Origin: Robbsia sp. KACC 23696
Lineage (GTDB): Bacteria; Pseudomonadota; Gammaproteobacteria; Burkholderiales; Burkholderiaceae
NCBI RefSeq assembly: GCF_039852015.1
Contig: NZ_CP156627.1
Coordinates: 496,001 to 560,000 of the forward strand
Length of the DNA: 64,000 nt
Direction: 5' to 3'
Under the pieces are notes generated by a model, which worked only from the letters and a program-made list of their open reading frames with translations, did no database searches and had not been told where the DNA came from. A program made the position numbers and the translations under genes. The first letter of the stretch is position 1. Each line of letters begins with the position of its first letter. Positions 1 to 9,028 of the stretch are shown one piece after another.

Positions 1-573
1 ATCGTCATCGGCGAGATCATCGGCGCACGTATTCACAATGCCTATCATCGCCTGACAACGGTGCTGGCCGCGAAAAACGGCATTACCGAAGCGACGTATA
101 TCGCCGAGACCTTGATACCGTTGATCGCGTTCGGCTTGCCGCTGAGTCCGGTGGCAGCCGGGCCGGCCGGGCCGCTGTTCAATGCGCCGCCGCGCTTTTT
201 CGTCGATACCGCCAGCGGGCATATCCAGAACCTGCACACGATGATGAGTGCCTGGCAATTTTTAGGATATGGCTTGCTGGCCGTCGTGTTGGCGGGCGTC
301 ATCGCCTATCCGCTGTCGATGAACTTCGCGCATCGGGCCGCCTCCTTTGTCGCGCGCAAGATCAGCCATGAAGCGATCATCGCCACCTTCATGGGCCTGG
401 TCGTCGTGATCGGCTATTGGGAAGGACAACTGCTGGGCGTGCTGTGCGTGTTGACGGTGGGTCTGCTCGGCGGCGTTCTCGCGCGGAAGTTCGGCGTCAA
501 CACCGGCGTGCAGTTCATGGGGTATTACGCCGCGGTACTCAGCGTACCCACGCTGGTGAAACTTTTGGGATGA
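1..573 (+). CDS. TctA-like tripartite tricarboxylate transporter permease, C-terminal part
   Basis: The reading frame is open from the first base, so only the last 190 residues of a membrane protein are present. Hydrophobic stretches lie at about residues 32-52, 89-107, 123-158 and 168-186. A Gly/Pro-rich loop (GLPLSPVAAGPAGPLFNAPP) resembles the conserved loop of TctA-family permeases, which import carboxylates with a periplasmic binding protein. The family call rests on that loop and the hydrophobic pattern only. The gene ends about 80 bases before the convergent heme ATPase gene, and its partners would lie upstream of the window. Confidence 0.55.
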   Translation: MVIGEIIGARIHNAYHRLTTVLAAKNGITEATYIAETLIPLIAFGLPLSPVAAGPAGPLFNAPPRFFVDTASGHIQNLHTMMSAWQFLGYGLLAVVLAGVIAYPLSMNFAHRAASFVARKISHEAIIATFMGLVVVIGYWEGQLLGVLCVLTVGLLGGVLARKFGVNTGVQFMGYYAAVLSVPTLVKLLG

Positions 574-655
574 CGCGATGGGGCGATGCGCGCGGCGGCG
601 CTGCCCCCACGATCGTTCGCGCTCCGACAGAAGCAGTCGATGGTGCGCCGCCGGA

Positions 656-1546
656 TCACGCGATCAGCGCGCGACGGCCCGACGGCCCATCGACGAAGGA
701 CACCGGAACGTCGAAGCAGCGTTGCAGCAAGGCCGCGTCCAAGGCGTCGATGCCGACATCGGCGAGCACATGCCCGGCCTTCAACATCACGACGCGATCC
801 GCATAAGCCAGCGCCAGATTGGGATCATGGACGACGGCGACGACACCCATGCCCCATTCGCGCGTCAAGCGACGTGCCGCACCCAGCACATGTTGCTGGT
901 GACGGAGATCCATCGCGGCCGTCGGTTCATCGAGCAACAGATAGCGCGACTCCGCGATGCCCTCGACCAAAGGCGGCACAGCCTCGGTGCCGGAAGCGAC
1001 GCGCGCATCCGCGCCGTCGTGCAACGCGTGCGCGCCGGGCAGATCGGGCCACAGCTGCGCCAAGGCCCGGGCAAACTGCACGCGTGCCAATTCCCCGCCC
1101 GATAAGGTCATCACGTCGCGACCGACGAGATCCGATGCGCCGGACAAGGCCAGCGCATCCAGGGCGATGGTCCGATTGCGCGCGTGCGTACCTTGGCCGA
1201 AACGGCCCAGCTCGACCACCTCGTCGGCGGTAAAGCCGAAACTGATCGAAGTCGATTGGCGCATCCAGGCGCGCCGCCGCGCCAACGCCATCGGCGCCAT
1301 CTGCAGCACCGGCACGCCATCCAGACAGACGGCGCCCAGTTGCCGCCACGCGCCCGATGCGGCGGTCAGCCCGTTCTTCTGGCCGGCGAGGCAGGCCAGC
1401 AGCGTCGACTTACCGCTGCCGTTCTCCCCCATCACCATCAGCATCTCGCCCGGCCGAACTTCCAGATCGATGGCATCGAGCAAAGTCCGCGGCGAGCGGG
1501 ATGCACGTCCTCCCACGCTCAGCGACAATGTTTCTACGGTCAGCAT
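656..1546 (-). CDS. hmuV: Heme ABC transporter ATP-binding protein HmuV
   Basis: This is the cytoplasmic ATPase that powers hemin import through HmuU. The Walker A motif GENGSGKST lies near residue 41, the signature LSGGE near 148, Walker B (YLLLDEPTAAMD) near 205, and the H-loop histidine in VVHDPNLA about 35 residues further on. As in many proteobacterial HmuV proteins, an extra loop separates the signature from Walker B. The ATG at 1546 is preferred over an adjacent GTG at 1549 because AGGAG lies just upstream. It is the last gene of the heme operon and follows hmuU by 39 bases. Confidence 0.9.
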   Translation of the reverse strand: MLTVETLSLSVGGRASRSPRTLLDAIDLEVRPGEMLMVMGENGSGKSTLLACLAGQKNGLTAASGAWRQLGAVCLDGVPVLQMAPMALARRRAWMRQSTSISFGFTADEVVELGRFGQGTHARNRTIALDALALSGASDLVGRDVMTLSGGELARVQFARALAQLWPDLPGAHALHDGADARVASGTEAVPPLVEGIAESRYLLLDEPTAAMDLRHQQHVLGAARRLTREWGMGVVAVVHDPNLALAYADRVVMLKAGHVLADVGIDALDAALLQRCFDVPVSFVDGPSGRRALIA

Positions 1547-1585
1547 CACGACTCCTAGAACGCGACTGAATGCGACTGCATCCGG

Positions 1586-2701
1586 CTACAAACCCGCCCT
1601 ACTCTTGCGGCGCAGCAATAAACCCATGAAGAACGGCGCGCCGATCAACGCCGTCAGAATGCCGATCGGCACATCGGCAGGCGCCGCGATCGTGCGGGCG
1701 AGCAAATCGGCAGACACCACCAGCAACGCCCCCAATAGCATCGCGCCCGGCAGCACCCGCCGCAGATCGGGGCCGCAGATCAGTCGCAGACAATGCGGCG
1801 CGACCAGACCGATAAAGCCGATCACACCGGTCTGGCAGACCACGCCACCCACACACAATGCGGTCGCGAGCAGCGCGTCGCGCTTGACGCGACGGACGTC
1901 GATGCCGATCGCTTCCGCCTCGGCCTCGCCGAGCTGAAAGACCGTCAACGCATGACGGTGTCGCATCAGCAGCGCGCAACCGAGCACGGCCGGCACCGTC
2001 ATCGCACCCAACATCGTCCAGCTTCCGGATGCGAGACTACCAAGGCTCCAGAACGTCAGAGAGCGCAATTGCGCATCGGTGGCAACATAGCCGAGCAAAC
2101 CGATCGCGGCACCCGCCATTGCGTTCACAGCGATCCCCGCCAGCAGCAACCACTGCACGACCAAGGCGCCTCCGGCGGCACCCAGACGATAGACCAGCAC
2201 GACGACGCCCATTGCGCCGCCAAACGCGGCTGCCGGCAACACGGCCCCCTGCCAGGCCAGCGCACCGCTGGTCGGCAACAGCACGATGGCCGCCGAGGCG
2301 CCCAATGCCGCGCCACTGGATACGCCGATCAGTCCCGGGTCGGCAAGGGGGTTGCGGAATAGCGCCTGCATCGTGCAGCCCGAGGCACCAAGCGTCGCGC
2401 CGGCGACGACGCCGGCGAGCACGCGGGGCAGACGAATATCCCAGGCCACCGCGCGCGCCATCATGTCGCCGTGATCCTGTCCCAGCGCGATGGCGAGCAG
2501 CGTCCGGAGCGGAATCGGATAGGCGCCGATGCAGAGCGCGCAAACGATGACGAGCAGCAGCAACCAGGCCAACAGCGGTAACGGCCAGCCGGGCCTGCGG
2601 CCGTCCAGCGCCGACGGCGCGCCGGCGTCCGCATCGGCGGCCCGCCGCACGGCGCCGCGCCGAAATCGCCGTAGCCGGGCCGCCCCCGGGAAACTAGGCA
2701 C
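1586..2701 (-). CDS. hmuU: Heme ABC transporter permease HmuU (FecCD family)
   Basis: This polytopic inner-membrane permease of about 371 residues belongs to the BtuC/FecCD family and moves hemin from HmuT into the cytoplasm. Typical family sequences are visible: RLPRVLAGVVAGATLGASG near the first third, then GLIGVSSGAALGA, and FIGLVAPHCLRL with DLLARTIAAPADVPIGILTALIG near the end. The frame stays open upstream, but a GTG at 2701 that overlaps the hmuT stop codon by 8 bases is the sensible start. The longer frame would only re-read hmuT. The N-terminus before the first membrane span is Arg-rich. Confidence 0.88.
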   Translation of the reverse strand: MPSFPGAARLRRFRRGAVRRAADADAGAPSALDGRRPGWPLPLLAWLLLLVIVCALCIGAYPIPLRTLLAIALGQDHGDMMARAVAWDIRLPRVLAGVVAGATLGASGCTMQALFRNPLADPGLIGVSSGAALGASAAIVLLPTSGALAWQGAVLPAAAFGGAMGVVVLVYRLGAAGGALVVQWLLLAGIAVNAMAGAAIGLLGYVATDAQLRSLTFWSLGSLASGSWTMLGAMTVPAVLGCALLMRHRHALTVFQLGEAEAEAIGIDVRRVKRDALLATALCVGGVVCQTGVIGFIGLVAPHCLRLICGPDLRRVLPGAMLLGALLVVSADLLARTIAAPADVPIGILTALIGAPFFMGLLLRRKSRAGL

Positions 2702-3656
2702 GATGCAGGCCCTCGGCCAACGCCGTGACCGCCTGCGGCAATCGGGGACCGAAGCCGAGCAGTAAGAGCGTATCGAAGGCGAGAACCCGCTGCGCGCGCG
2801 CCGCCGGAGTCTGTGCGAAACCGGGTTGGGCGAGGAAGCGCTGCGCACCACCCGCGGCGCCGAGCGCGTCCTGGGTCGTCACGATCACATCGGGCGCTGC
2901 CGCCAGCAGGGCCTCCGGCGTCGCGGGCCGATATCCGGAAAAACCGCTGATCGCGTTCTCGGCACCAGCCAGTCGCAACATCGCCTCCGCGGCGGTGTGA
3001 CCGCCCGCCAGCATCGGCGCGCTGCCGCCGTTCGCCATCACGAACACGGCCCGTACGGGTCCGCTGCGACGGGCGCTCACCGCCTGCTGCACGGCCACTT
3101 CGGCGTCGTGCCATTGGGCGTCGAAACGGGCAAGTAGGGCGGTGCCACGCGGCGCGACGTCGAGCGCCTGCGCGGTCAGTCGTATCATCGCTCGCACGTT
3201 CTCGGCATCGTGCCGATCGGGCATGCCGACGAGCGTCACGCCCGCGCCGTGCAGTTGCGAAAACACCGTGGGCGGTCCGGCTTCGCCACTGTGCAGCACG
3301 AGGTCCGGACGCAGCGACAAAATGCCTTCCGCGGACAAGCTTCGCTCATAACCGATTTTCGGTAGCGCCATGGCCGCTTCCGGAAAGCGACAAGTGATAT
3401 CGCCGCCGACCAGGACGCTGCTCGCATCGAGCGCATAGACGCACTCACAGACCGCTCCGCCGATCACGACGACGCGCGACGGCCGGGCGGTCGCGCGATC
3501 CGACGCTATCGCGGCCTGCGCCGAACCGCCGCTCCAAGGCGACAGCGCAAGCGCGGCGAGGCCCGCACTCCCCGTTCGACTCGCCATGACCGCACCGCCC
3601 GCCGCCATGGCCAGAAAGCGGCGGCGGCCCTTGCCGGAAAAATGCCGATTCGTCAT
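2694..3656 (-). CDS. hmuT: Periplasmic hemin-binding protein HmuT
   Basis: This is a class III substrate-binding protein of about 320 residues that delivers heme to HmuUV. The N-terminus has a twin-arginine-like signal (GRRRFLAMAAGG) followed by a hydrophobic stretch. The body has the BtuF/HmuT order: RVVVIGGAVCECVYAL, the conserved PKIGYERSLSAEGILSLRPD, then TLVGMPDRHDAENV. The chosen ATG at 3656 overlaps the hmuS stop as ATGA, so translation is probably coupled. A longer frame to 3722 would overlap hmuS and is rejected. The double-Arg signal suggests Tat export, although Sec export cannot be excluded. Confidence 0.88.
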   Translation of the reverse strand: MTNRHFSGKGRRRFLAMAAGGAVMASRTGSAGLAALALSPWSGGSAQAAIASDRATARPSRVVVIGGAVCECVYALDASSVLVGGDITCRFPEAAMALPKIGYERSLSAEGILSLRPDLVLHSGEAGPPTVFSQLHGAGVTLVGMPDRHDAENVRAMIRLTAQALDVAPRGTALLARFDAQWHDAEVAVQQAVSARRSGPVRAVFVMANGGSAPMLAGGHTAAEAMLRLAGAENAISGFSGYRPATPEALLAAAPDVIVTTQDALGAAGGAQRFLAQPGFAQTPAARAQRVLAFDTLLLLGFGPRLPQAVTALAEGLHRA

Positions 3657-4819
3657 GCCTGTTCCAGCGCCTCGGTCGAGGTACTGTCGGCGCCGAACGT
3701 CGTATCCAGCAAGGCGCGCCACGCGGGCAGCTCGGGCTGGCCCGGCTTGCGCACGCCGAAGAGCATGCCGACATTGCGCCGCTCGCCATCGAACAGTTCG
3801 AGCGACGTCACGACGCCATCCGCCGTCGGCTTACGCACGACGAAGGCATCGGACAGCACATCGACATTGATGTGCAGATTGAAATCCGGATCGAGCACAT
3901 TCAGCCAGGAGCCCATGACGCGGATCGTCTGCACCGGTCCGCTATGGATCTGGATCATGCCGGGATTGCCGACGAAGACCATGATCGGTACCGCGTCGCG
4001 CGATGCCGTTTCCAGCAATGCCTGCAAGGTCTCGACCGGCACACGTCGCACCATCGCGGCTTCCGCGAGACGCAGCGCCTGCAGTCGTCCCAGGTCGAAA
4101 CGCTTCAATATCCCGAAAAATTCGTGGGTGTCCTGCATGCCGCGCCAGGCGGCCTGGAAACCGGCCACATCGATTTCGGCATCCGGCCGCTCGGCCGGAA
4201 CCGGCAGACGGGGCGGCAGTGACGGATCGGCACCACGCGCTGCCTGATCCGGCGCGCGCCACTGTTCGATCAAGGCGTGGAACGCCGGCAGTCGCGTGTC
4301 GTCCTTCAGATAGATTTTATGCACCGCTTCCGCATGGCCATCGAAGAACTGAAGGCTATGCAAAACGCCATGGGGACCTGGCTCACTGACCGCATAGCCG
4401 TCCTGCCATTGGCGATAGAAGATCCGCAGATCGATATCGGGGCCAAGTGCGAGGCCCATGCCGTCGCGATGACTCAAGCCGCCATAAACGCCCTGGCGCT
4501 CGTGCACGATCGCGTCGTTCCGCGTCAGCGCCATGACCTTTCCGAGCGTCGGCACGGTCTCGATGATCGCCGGAAAATCCGCTTTCAGACGCACCACCTC
4601 GGCGCTGGGGGCCGATCCGTCCGCATTGGGGGCGGTGACGCCGACTCGCGCCGCAAGCAACGCCCCCTCGCCCACGCCCAAGCGCTGGGCCAGGTCCCGT
4701 GCGCGGAGACGTTCCGCGTCGCGCAGCGTCTGCGCGGCCTGGCGCAAGGCGGCGGGGTCAGACAGCAGTCGCGCATCCAGCGTTGCCGATGGTTCGGCGG
4801 CCGTGTTCTGTATGCTCAT
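3653..4819 (-). CDS. hmuS: Hemin-degrading factor HmuS (HemS/ChuS family)
   Basis: This cytoplasmic protein of 388 residues has the duplicated HemS/ChuS/HmuS fold, which binds incoming heme and either traffics it or opens the ring. The usual features are seen: an N-terminal helical part with LRARDLAQRLGVGEGALLAA, then two related halves, each with a TRNDAIVHER or GNPGMIQIHSG type strand block followed by a DLRIFYRQW or DFNLHINVD block. The start at 4819 lies 4 bases after the hmuR stop, so it is the second gene of the operon. The length matches the family. Confidence 0.9.
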   Translation of the reverse strand: MSIQNTAAEPSATLDARLLSDPAALRQAAQTLRDAERLRARDLAQRLGVGEGALLAARVGVTAPNADGSAPSAEVVRLKADFPAIIETVPTLGKVMALTRNDAIVHERQGVYGGLSHRDGMGLALGPDIDLRIFYRQWQDGYAVSEPGPHGVLHSLQFFDGHAEAVHKIYLKDDTRLPAFHALIEQWRAPDQAARGADPSLPPRLPVPAERPDAEIDVAGFQAAWRGMQDTHEFFGILKRFDLGRLQALRLAEAAMVRRVPVETLQALLETASRDAVPIMVFVGNPGMIQIHSGPVQTIRVMGSWLNVLDPDFNLHINVDVLSDAFVVRKPTADGVVTSLELFDGERRNVGMLFGVRKPGQPELPAWRALLDTTFGADSTSTEALEQA

Positions 4820-4822
4820 CGT

Positions 4823-7399
4823 TCAAAACTCCAGGTTCAGGCCGACGCTGACGCTGCGGCCTGGCGCGGTGTAACCGCTGATCTTTTGATAGCCGTCGCT
4901 GTCGGCCAGGCCGCGTACATCGTTCCAGGCCCAATATTTCCGATTCAGCAGGTTCTCGATACCGACGGTCAAGGTCGCGTGGCGACCGAATCGATAGCCC
5001 GCGTGCAAGTCGACCAGGAAATACGACGGCGTCGAGAAATAAGCGGACGAAGACATCGCACTCTTGCTCTTGCGGGCGTTGTAGATCATATCCGCGCCGC
5101 CGAACCACTGACGCCCATTATCATAGTTCAGTCCGAAGACGGCGGAGAACGGCGGCACCGTATCCAGACCGCTGCTCACGCCATCGGTCTGACGATAGCC
5201 TTTGATCGCCGCAAATCCCCCCTTGAAAGTGAAGCCGTTTTTCAAGTCGAGCGAAGCCTTACCTTCGACACCCCGGATGACGGCCCGCGCGTAATTCACG
5301 TATTGCACCGTGTAAGGATTGGTGGCCGAGGTGACGCTGCCCCCCACCACTTTGGTATCGATGAAGTTCTGATAGCGGCCGTAAAACGCTGCGGCGCTGT
5401 AGCGAACCGTGCCGGCATTCAAGTCCAGTTTGCCGCGCAGGCCCGCCTCGAGCGAATTGCTCGTCTCCGGCTTCAGGTTCGGATTACCGATCTGCTGATA
5501 GTACAAACCGTATGAGCCGACCGGATTGTAATAGCTATTGACTTGAAAAGCCGACGGCGCACGGAAACCACGAGCGTATTGCACATAGGGTACGATCGCC
5601 GGCGTCACCTCGTACAGCAGCGCCACGCGCGGCGACAGCGCATTGCCGGATGCCGTCGTCGTCGCTTGCGTCGAACCCGCGGATGCGGCGAGATACGTCG
5701 CATCCGCATGCGGCGTCATCTTGAAATAATCGAAACGCAACCCCGGGATCAGGCTGACGCGTCCATAGCGCATCGTATCTTGCAGGAAGGTACCAAATGA
5801 CAAATAGGTGGTACGCGGGAAGTATTCGGGATAGCCGTCGGTCGCGGTCCATTCAGTGCCGGCGCCACTGGATGTCCGATACCAGGACTGGCTCAGATCG
5901 AATCCATACAGAAGCTCGTGTCGGATCGGGCCCGTATCGAAGTGACTTTGCGCCTGAACGGTCGTGCCGGCGATGGCATCCGAATAGTTGTTCATACGCA
6001 GACGCGACGCGGTGGCGCCTGCGGTATTGACGCCGTCAATGTAGAGATTCTGTCGCGTATCGGCATGCCGATAATAGACCTGTCCCTTGACGCTTTGCAC
6101 CCAGGGATTGCTCGCATCCTCGTGGTCATAGCCGAGCGCGATACGATTGCTCGTCACGCGATTATCGGTCAAGTATTTCGTGGCGCTATAGCCGCTCCAG
6201 GTATAGCCGCCGTTCAACTGCGACAAGCCGTTGCTGCTCGATCGCGTGTCGAGCGACCCCGCCGTCAGCGTGAACGTATCGCGCGGCGTCAGATGAAACA
6301 CCAGCTTGCCCAAGGCGCTCCGCGTGTTGTACGTCAGCGGGTCCGGGGAGGAGCGCTGCGCGCCGAGCACGTTGTTGTCCCCGCGACTGTCCAGCTCGTG
6401 GCCACGCCGGCCCGAGAGCATCAACATCCCTTCGACACGCTCGCCGCCGAAGGCTGCCGTGGCCGAACCGCCGACGCTGCGATCGACGGAATTGTAGCTT
6501 GGGTGAAGTGAGAAATAGCTCGGCTTATTGAACTTGGACAGCAGTTCCGCCGGTGTTTTCGAGACGAAATTGACCGCGCCGGTCAGCCCGTCGCTGCCAT
6601 AGACAGACGACGCAGGCCCGCGCAACACTTCGATGCGTTGATAGAAATCGGTATTCAGATAGTCACCCCGACCCGTCGCGCCCGAACCGAAGGAGAACGA
6701 CTGTGGCAGCGGAATACCGTCTTCGAGCAGCAGCACTTGATTCCCTTCCAGACCGCGGATATTGACGCCTTCATTGCCTGCGCGGCCTGATGTCCCGGTA
6801 ATGCCGGTCGGCCGATACGAGGCACGACGAACCGTCACGCCGGGTTCGTAACGCAAGGCATCCTTCACGTCGCGCACATTGCGCGCGTCCATGTCGTCCG
6901 CAGTGATGACCGACACCGTTGCCGCGCTCTTCGATGGCTCGGCCGAGGCCCCCCGCGTGGCATTGACTTGCACGGCATCCAACTGCCGCTCCGTGTGCGC
7001 GACATCGCTGGTGCGCACGGCGGTGGCATTATCCGACGTGGCCTCCGACGTGGCATTCGACGCCGCCGAAGAAGCGGTGGTATCGGCGGAAAGGGTCGCG
7101 CTATCGTTGGTCGCGGCGTGGGCGGTATGAATCAAGCCCAGCTGCATCAAGACGGCGACGGAGAGTTGCAACACGCCAGGCACGACGACCGACAGGACCA
7201 CCGGCGTGGACGCTGCGCATTGGCGCGTGAACAGGCTGGCGATGACGGTGACAATGCGCCGACGCGGCCCTGTTTGCGGCGCGCCTGCAGCAAGCTGTCT
7301 AGGTACAGAGCGGGACGCCCCGCGCCGCACCCGTATGCCGCCATGCTGCCTATTCCCACACGATGCCTTCCGATGAAGTGCCTTGCTGCGACTTGCCAT
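4823..7399 (-). CDS. hmuR: TonB-dependent heme receptor HmuR
   Basis: This outer-membrane receptor (858 codons as read) brings heme into the periplasm using TonB energy. A plug domain is clear: SVITADDMDARNVRDVKDAL, NIRGLEGNQVLLLEDGIPLP and YGSDGLTGAVNF. The barrel ends in the expected aromatic residue (VGLNLEF). The ATG at 7399 has GGAAGG five bases upstream, which supports it. However, the hydrophobic core of the signal (about residues 68-93, cleavage near AHAA) then sits behind a basic extension of about 50-65 residues, which is unusual. An internal GTG start is possible. It is the first gene of the operon, probably under Fur control. Confidence 0.88.
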   Translation of the reverse strand: MASRSKALHRKASCGNRQHGGIRVRRGASRSVPRQLAAGAPQTGPRRRIVTVIASLFTRQCAASTPVVLSVVVPGVLQLSVAVLMQLGLIHTAHAATNDSATLSADTTASSAASNATSEATSDNATAVRTSDVAHTERQLDAVQVNATRGASAEPSKSAATVSVITADDMDARNVRDVKDALRYEPGVTVRRASYRPTGITGTSGRAGNEGVNIRGLEGNQVLLLEDGIPLPQSFSFGSGATGRGDYLNTDFYQRIEVLRGPASSVYGSDGLTGAVNFVSKTPAELLSKFNKPSYFSLHPSYNSVDRSVGGSATAAFGGERVEGMLMLSGRRGHELDSRGDNNVLGAQRSSPDPLTYNTRSALGKLVFHLTPRDTFTLTAGSLDTRSSSNGLSQLNGGYTWSGYSATKYLTDNRVTSNRIALGYDHEDASNPWVQSVKGQVYYRHADTRQNLYIDGVNTAGATASRLRMNNYSDAIAGTTVQAQSHFDTGPIRHELLYGFDLSQSWYRTSSGAGTEWTATDGYPEYFPRTTYLSFGTFLQDTMRYGRVSLIPGLRFDYFKMTPHADATYLAASAGSTQATTTASGNALSPRVALLYEVTPAIVPYVQYARGFRAPSAFQVNSYYNPVGSYGLYYQQIGNPNLKPETSNSLEAGLRGKLDLNAGTVRYSAAAFYGRYQNFIDTKVVGGSVTSATNPYTVQYVNYARAVIRGVEGKASLDLKNGFTFKGGFAAIKGYRQTDGVSSGLDTVPPFSAVFGLNYDNGRQWFGGADMIYNARKSKSAMSSSAYFSTPSYFLVDLHAGYRFGRHATLTVGIENLLNRKYWAWNDVRGLADSDGYQKISGYTAPGRSVSVGLNLEF

Positions 7400-7589
7400 T
7401 TTCCTTCCCCCGATTCAAAGATCCGGCCTACGACGGCAAGGTCGTGGCACGGTTTATTGACGCTATTTTTCTTTGGGGGACGCCTTCGAACGGAAGGTCA
7501 AATGCATGCTTTTTTCAGCATGTCTCGAAATGTTTTCGCCTGCCCAGGCGGCAAAAAAGCCAGCGTCGACCTGCAACAGGGCGCAAGTG

Positions 7590-7610
7590 TAATGCGAATC
7601 ATTTGCATTT
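7590..7610 (-). promoter_or_regulatory. Fur box upstream of hmuR
   Basis: TGCGAAT-C-ATTTGCA (7593-7607) is a near-perfect 7-1-7 palindrome with one mismatch, flanked by AAT and TTT. It resembles the Fur operator core. It lies about 190 bases upstream of the hmuR start, the place expected for iron repression of a heme-uptake operon. Confidence 0.72.
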
Positions 7611-7675
7611 GTAAAGTAAGGTTATTGCAATGTTGGACACCGCGCGTTGGGAGACGCGGCGAGGCATAAAACGAA

Positions 7676-7711
7676 AAAGGGCTGACCGTTAATCTAAACG
7701 GTCAGCCCTTT
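7676..7711 (-). terminator. Rho-independent terminator of the Spy-like gene
   Basis: A perfect 15-bp stem (arms 7676-7690 and 7697-7711, six-base loop) is followed on the minus strand by a run of T residues. It sits 68 bases after the stop of the minus-strand gene that ends at 7779. On the plus strand there is no T run, so it acts mainly in the minus direction. Confidence 0.85.
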
Positions 7712-7778
7712 GGCATGCATCGTCGAGCAGGATGGCGAATACCGGGCAGCAGGCTTTGCCGCTTCGCCTATCGACGAC

Positions 7779-8345
7779 TTATTGGGATGCAGCCTGCGGC
7801 GCTGCGGCAGCGGATGCACCCGACGCGGCAGGCGCGGTCCGCGGACGCGCGTGCTCGCGGGCACGCATATGTGCCCGTGCTTGACGCTGCTCACCCTCTT
7901 GACGGAACAAGACGTCGGCCGTCTTTTTCTGCTCGTCGGAGAAGCTGGCGTAGAGCGCCGTGAACGCGGTAGACAGTGCCTTCGTATTGTCGGCATGCAG
8001 TTGCGTGTTCGCCGCGTATGACTGCATCGCTTCATCAGCGTTCATGGACGTAATCTTCTGATCGCGCTCCTCGTACGCCGCTTGCGTCTTCTTCGCGCCG
8101 TCACGAATGGCGCTGGCGAACGCATCCCATTGCGCGGACTGTGCGTCCGTGATCGCCAACTGGCTGTGCAACGTGTTCAAGCGCTGCGTCACGAAATCCG
8201 TGGTCTTGGCCTTCCGATGCATTGCATGCGTCTTAGGCGCCGATGCAGCCGCGGGCGCGCTCGCCGCACTCTGCGCCCACACCGATGTACTCAGGCAGCT
8301 CACGCACAACAACACCGGTGCGAGGGTTCGAAGCGTCTTCTTCAT
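7779..8345 (-). CDS. LTXXQ-motif (Spy/CpxP-like) periplasmic protein
   Basis: This is a predicted secreted protein of about 188 residues. The chosen start gives a clean Sec signal (MKKTLRTLAPVLLCVSCL, cleavage near VWAQ). A helical core follows with QLAITDAQSAQWDAFASAIRD and later LYASFSDEQKKTADVL, two LTXXQ-like helical repeats as in Spy and CpxP, which bind unfolded proteins or act in envelope-stress feedback. The C-terminal tail is Ala/Pro/Arg-rich and probably disordered. The frame is open to 8564, but that upstream part is Arg-rich and lacks a signal. The nearby ECF sigma gene suggests an envelope-stress role, which is inference. Confidence 0.68.
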   Translation of the reverse strand: MKKTLRTLAPVLLCVSCLSTSVWAQSAASAPAAASAPKTHAMHRKAKTTDFVTQRLNTLHSQLAITDAQSAQWDAFASAIRDGAKKTQAAYEERDQKITSMNADEAMQSYAANTQLHADNTKALSTAFTALYASFSDEQKKTADVLFRQEGEQRQARAHMRAREHARPRTAPAASGASAAAAPQAASQ

Positions 8346-8442
8346 CTTGGCATCCGTGGATAAATGTGATCGATTCATACGTCCAGGGTGATGGCGTATA
8401 CGATGACCCCGGCGCGCCTGGCAGCGGGCCAGGCGGCGCATC

Positions 8443-8784
8443 TCAATATTGCGGCGGATAGCCGCCTTGGTAATAGCCCGCGCCCGGGGGCGGTGGCGGC
8501 GGCGACTGTTGCTGCTGCGACGCACCAACAATTGCCGCACCGGCAACCAAGCCGACCAGCGCACCGACTACCAGGCCGCCATTGCCGCCACCGCCGCCAC
8601 CTCTATGGCCGCGATCGTAGCCGCCATGCCGGCCACCGCCCCATCCGTGACCGCGGCCGCCACCGCCATGCGGCGGACCGCCATGCCATTGCGCATAGGC
8701 CGGGACGACCGTCCCCAAAGACGTGGCCGCAATCAGCGCGGCCGCTACGGTGCGCCGTAAAGATAATCGTAAATGCGTACCCAT
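8443..8784 (-). CDS. Small glycine-rich exported or membrane protein
   Basis: The 113-residue product has a signal sequence (about residues 10-31, ending AYAQ), a Gly/His/Arg-rich stretch (about 33-67), one hydrophobic glycine-zipper-like segment (GLVVGALVGLVAGAAIVG, about 70-88), and a Pro-rich C-terminus ending in repeated tyrosines. A GGAG ribosome binding site lies about 10 bases before the ATG. It resembles small glycine-zipper envelope proteins, but no function is known to me. It is divergent from the sigma gene and follows the same strand as the Spy-like gene. Confidence 0.62.
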   Translation of the reverse strand: MGTHLRLSLRRTVAAALIAATSLGTVVPAYAQWHGGPPHGGGGRGHGWGGGRHGGYDRGHRGGGGGGNGGLVVGALVGLVAGAAIVGASQQQQSPPPPPPGAGYYQGGYPPQY

Positions 8785-9028
8785 GTTCTCTACTCCCTTC
8801 GCTGCCGTGATATCCGGCGTAATCCCATTGGATTAGCGGTTGCTTTAGCAAGTGTACCAGCGATGTGCGAAAAAACTTTCGGGCGGTTACATGCGCTTAC
8901 GCGCTTTACCGCAACGCGCCGGGATGCTTTTATGGACGCCGCGCGCCCGCGTCGACTATTTTTCACCGTTGCCACAATATTTCGGCGTCTGAATCGTCTT
9001 AGTAGGTATTGGATCAACGCACTCCCTC

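Larger units (their letters stand above)
7400..7778. other. Intergenic region between hmuR and the Spy-like gene
   Basis: No credible gene is seen here. The stretch holds the leader of hmuR on the minus strand, a Fur-box-like palindrome near 7593-7607 and, at 7676-7711, the terminator of the gene that ends at 7779. The first 150 bases are richer in A+T and T runs than the surroundings. Confidence 0.7.

Noticed and set aside
2702-2851. N-terminal extension of hmuU to 2851
   Set aside because: It re-reads hmuT, is Arg- and Ser-rich without any membrane or signal pattern, and a GTG overlapping the hmuT stop gives the normal family length.
4277-5515. 412-codon plus-strand frame opposite hmuS and hmuR
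   Set aside because: It is antisense to two clearly recognised genes and has no family likeness.
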